Below are positions 37,803-39,710 of a stretch of DNA of 39,710 nucleotides, one piece after another. This stretch comes from a virus. The first letter of the stretch is position 1, and each line of letters starts with the position of its first letter. The notes under the pieces are model-generated. The model saw only the letters and a list, made by a program, of their open reading frames with translations. It searched no databases and was not told the DNA's origin. The DNA lies in IMG/VR virus record IMGVR_UViG_3300046665_000400, positions 1 to 39,710 of that record, one strand, 5' to 3'. The position numbers were made by a program, and so were the translations under genes.

Positions 37803-37831
37803 ATAGTAATGATAATTATTATTAATATCAA
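37803..37831 (-). promoter_or_regulatory. Fur-box promoter of the host sigma gene, now cut off by the prophage
   Basis: Leftward -35 TTGATA (37831-37826) and -10 TACTAT (37808-37803) are 17 bp apart. A 19-bp Fur box at 37811-37829 matches the GATAATGATAATCATTATC consensus at 15 of 19 positions and overlaps the spacer and -35. It points into the prophage right end. The rest of the 319-base gap 37789-38107 holds no gene I can support; a 13-codon ORF with a good ribosome binding site (38089-38130) overlaps the EAL start. Confidence 0.78.
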
Positions 37832-38107
37832 TCATTGAAACGATATATTCTAAAAATGGTAATGTTCTAATTTTTCACTATTTAAAGCCTGTACCTTAGT
37901 CGCTGAGGCATGTATCGTTAGGGAATACTACTTTAAAATTATAGGGTGATTGAAAAAGTAACATCATTCAATTAAACAACTGGACTGTACCACCACAATT
38001 AAAACAACACTGATCTCAAGTCGAATCATATAAAGAACAAGGGAATAAAACATGAAGTTTTATTGGTGAATATTGAAAAGGAAAATCAATGATCAAGATG
38101 GGGGTCT

Positions 38108-39487
38108 ATGAAGAAATATTTTACGGTTGATTTATTTATGATAGCTTCGTCTTACTTTAAAAAACGTCAGAAAAATTACCGCGCTGTAAAGGATCAGCAG
38201 CTTACAATCGCAGCAAAAGCGAATATCTTTATTTGCATTATTTTTTGCTTGTTTTGGACCATATATTTCGCATTTTCTCAAATGTGGTTGATTGTTGGTA
38301 TGGACATCTTTTTTACACTGATCTCCATATTTAGTCTTTTTCTCATTTATATAAACCGTGTTTCAGCGGGCATTCTTTTATCTCAAGTCGTTTTGCTTGT
38401 TTTTCCAGTCATTTTCTGCTTATTTTTTGATGTAGCTACAAATGACCGTCCGCAGGTTGCTCAATTGTTTTTACCTGCTGGGGCGATATTGGGGTATTTA
38501 AATTACCGTAGAAATCCAAGCTTTTTACAAATCGTTTTAATTCTATTGTCGATTGGGTGCTTTATATTTTTTAGTGGCAGCTCTTTTAATCTTGATAGTG
38601 CTATACCTTTGCCCGAAGATATTCGTGACCATGGTGGATGGATTGCAACTTGTGTCGCTACGCTCATGATTTGTATTTCAATTTACACCATGCAATTAGA
38701 GATACAAACAGAAAACACCATGGTGCAAGACCTACGTTTAGCACTGGCAAAAGAACAATTTGAGCTTTTTTATCAACCGCAAATCAATGCTTCTGAAACA
38801 CTAATTGGCGCAGAAGCTTTATTACGATGGCAACATCCTGTTTTAGGTTATGTTCCCACAAAAGATTTTATTCCCGCGGCTGAAACTTTTGGGTTAATGC
38901 CAGAGATTGGGGAGTGGGTATTGGCTCAAGCCTGCAAAGTTTTAAAAGATTGGAGTAAAAAAGACGAGACCAAAGATCTTACGCTTTCAATCAATATTAG
39001 TGCTGATCACTTCATGCAACCAGACTTTGAGCAGAGTGTGATCGGGCTGATTCAGCAGTATGAGATAAATCCATCTCGACTCATATTAGAAATCACTGAA
39101 AATATTGCTTTAACGAATTGTGTAAGCATGATTGAAAAAATGCATTTCTTGTCTAAAAATGGAATTCAGCTTTCTCTTGATGATTTTGGTACAGGTTATT
39201 CATCTTTAAGCTATTTACAGAAGATGCCCATTAGACAAATCAAGATTGATCGTAGCTTTGTACAAGCAGCTTTGGATGATAAACGTAGTAATAAATTAGT
39301 CACTGGTATTATTAAAATTGGACTAGATTTGAACCTACAAGTGTTAGTAGAAGGAATTGAAACTGCTGAACAGTTTAGCGCTTTTAAAAACAATGGCTGC
39401 ACGGAGTTTCAAGGCTATTTATGGGGATGCCCGATGCCTTTAAAAGATTTTCTTAAACAAGTACCACATCTGAATAGTTCGGATTAG
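38108..39487 (+). CDS. EAL-domain cyclic-di-GMP phosphodiesterase, membrane-bound
   Basis: A 459-residue host protein. The N-terminal 195 residues hold about five transmembrane segments (for example 38-57, 62-81, 87-107). The EAL domain follows from about 207: EALLRW at 236-241, NIS at 296-298, EITEN near 328, DDFGTGYSSLSYLQ at 358-371, KIDRSF at 379-384, VEGIE near 414-418 and QGYLWG near 435. All metal-binding and catalytic signature residues are present, so hydrolysis of c-di-GMP to pGpG is expected. No GGDEF domain is present. GGGGG lies just before the ATG. Confidence 0.93.
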   Translation: MKKYFTVDLFMIASSYFKKRQKNYRAVKDQQLTIAAKANIFICIIFCLFWTIYFAFSQMWLIVGMDIFFTLISIFSLFLIYINRVSAGILLSQVVLLVFPVIFCLFFDVATNDRPQVAQLFLPAGAILGYLNYRRNPSFLQIVLILLSIGCFIFFSGSSFNLDSAIPLPEDIRDHGGWIATCVATLMICISIYTMQLEIQTENTMVQDLRLALAKEQFELFYQPQINASETLIGAEALLRWQHPVLGYVPTKDFIPAAETFGLMPEIGEWVLAQACKVLKDWSKKDETKDLTLSINISADHFMQPDFEQSVIGLIQQYEINPSRLILEITENIALTNCVSMIEKMHFLSKNGIQLSLDDFGTGYSSLSYLQKMPIRQIKIDRSFVQAALDDKRSNKLVTGIIKIGLDLNLQVLVEGIETAEQFSAFKNNGCTEFQGYLWGCPMPLKDFLKQVPHLNSSD

Positions 39488-39536
39488 TTTTTGATTTAAT
39501 TGGATTTTATTCTTATTTTTATGAGTTTTTAAAATA

Positions 39537-39564
39537 AAAAAAGAGAGCTTGAGCTCTCTTTTTT
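39537..39564. terminator. Bidirectional terminator between EAL and DoxX-like genes
   Basis: AAAAAAGAGAGCT and AGCTCTCTTTTTT pair around a 2-nt loop, with a U-run in both directions between two convergent genes. Confidence 0.88.
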
Positions 39565-39634
39565 CTTAACTTTGTTATGTTTGTTTATTGCGTTTAGCTC
39601 AATGCTTCTTAAATTAGCTGATAATTTAAGGATC

Positions 39635-39710
39635 TTACTTTTTATCCAAAGAGATAGTTCCAGGACCAGTGAACGCTAATAAAATGAATCCCCCAATAAT
39701 GCTTATATTC
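39635..39710 (-). CDS. DoxX-like membrane protein, C-terminal end only
   Basis: The 24 visible residues, NISIIGGFILLAFTGPGTIS followed by LDKK and a stop, match the C-terminus of DoxX family membrane proteins (typically ...GPGxxSLD). The rest of the gene lies outside the window. Confidence 0.62.
   Translation of the reverse strand, partial: NISIIGGFILLAFTGPGTISLDKK

Noticed and set aside
1-39710. tRNA, rRNA, CRISPR arrays, IS elements, DNA invertase in the window
   Set aside because: I looked for these and saw no cloverleaf-like sequence, repeat-spacer array, second transposase or invertible fibre segment; a tRNAscan or covariance search was not possible.

Overview
The window is a Mu-like transposable prophage of about 37.3 kb (503-37788) inserted in an A+T-rich gammaproteobacterial chromosome. 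The genus is most likely Acinetobacter, judging from codon use, the tail-fibre N-termini and the flanking genes. This identification is inference from the sequence; no database was searched. Host DNA on the left (1-502) holds the 5' part of a FecI-like ECF sigma factor gene on the minus strand. Host DNA on the right (37789-39710) holds a Fur-box promoter pointing left, an EAL-domain c-di-GMP phosphodiesterase gene, a terminator and the 3' end of a DoxX-like gene. Removing the prophage puts the Fur-box promoter about 60-90 bp upstream of the sigma gene, so the insertion has probably cut an iron-responsive sigma gene from its promoter. The boundaries rest on an exact 6-bp direct repeat (TAAGAT), TG...CA termini, and a 9-bp motif (GAGATAATT) 33 nt in from both ends.

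The left arm (about 600-10315) is an early operon read leftward, as in BcepMu-type phages and unlike Mu itself. In transcription order it encodes a BcepMu gp16-like DNA-binding protein, a small membrane protein, a winged-helix protein, a DUF3102-like protein, the DDE transposase A, the AAA+ transposition protein B, several tiny membrane peptides, a TraR/DksA zinc-finger protein, a DUF3164 protein, HU, an Acb2/Tad1-like anti-CBASS protein, small unknown proteins, GemA and a Mor-family activator. A strong leftward promoter has its 17-bp spacer filled by a palindromic operator. It faces the S24-type repressor gene (10416-11063), which is followed by a lipoprotein gene, a candidate lysogenic-conversion gene.

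The right arm (11706-37710) is the late region, read rightward in Mu order: lysozyme, holin, gp25/gp26/gp27-like proteins, large terminase, portal, MuF, gpG, protease/scaffold, decoration-like protein, major capsid, gp36, gp37, sheath, tube, tail chaperones, tape measure, gpN, gpP, spike, gp46, gp47, gp48 and tail fibre. Three departures stand out. An oppositely oriented two-TM membrane protein gene and a D12-class adenine methyltransferase lie between terminase and portal. The tail sheath is encoded in two pieces (24108-24458 and 27488-28297) separated by a 3-kb receptor-binding cassette, an SGNH esterase tail-fibre protein and a putative lectin-like protein. MuF carries a C-terminal extension that may be a nuclease-fold domain.

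The non-coding layout is also structured. Five copies of a GCGGAAG-NNN-TTCCGC hairpin punctuate the late region. Two T-tailed hairpins have a 3' arm that doubles as the Shine-Dalgarno sequence of the next gene. Pentamers repeat at exactly 10-bp intervals at the left end (TGGGA x4) and beside an operator-like site (TGTGC x3).
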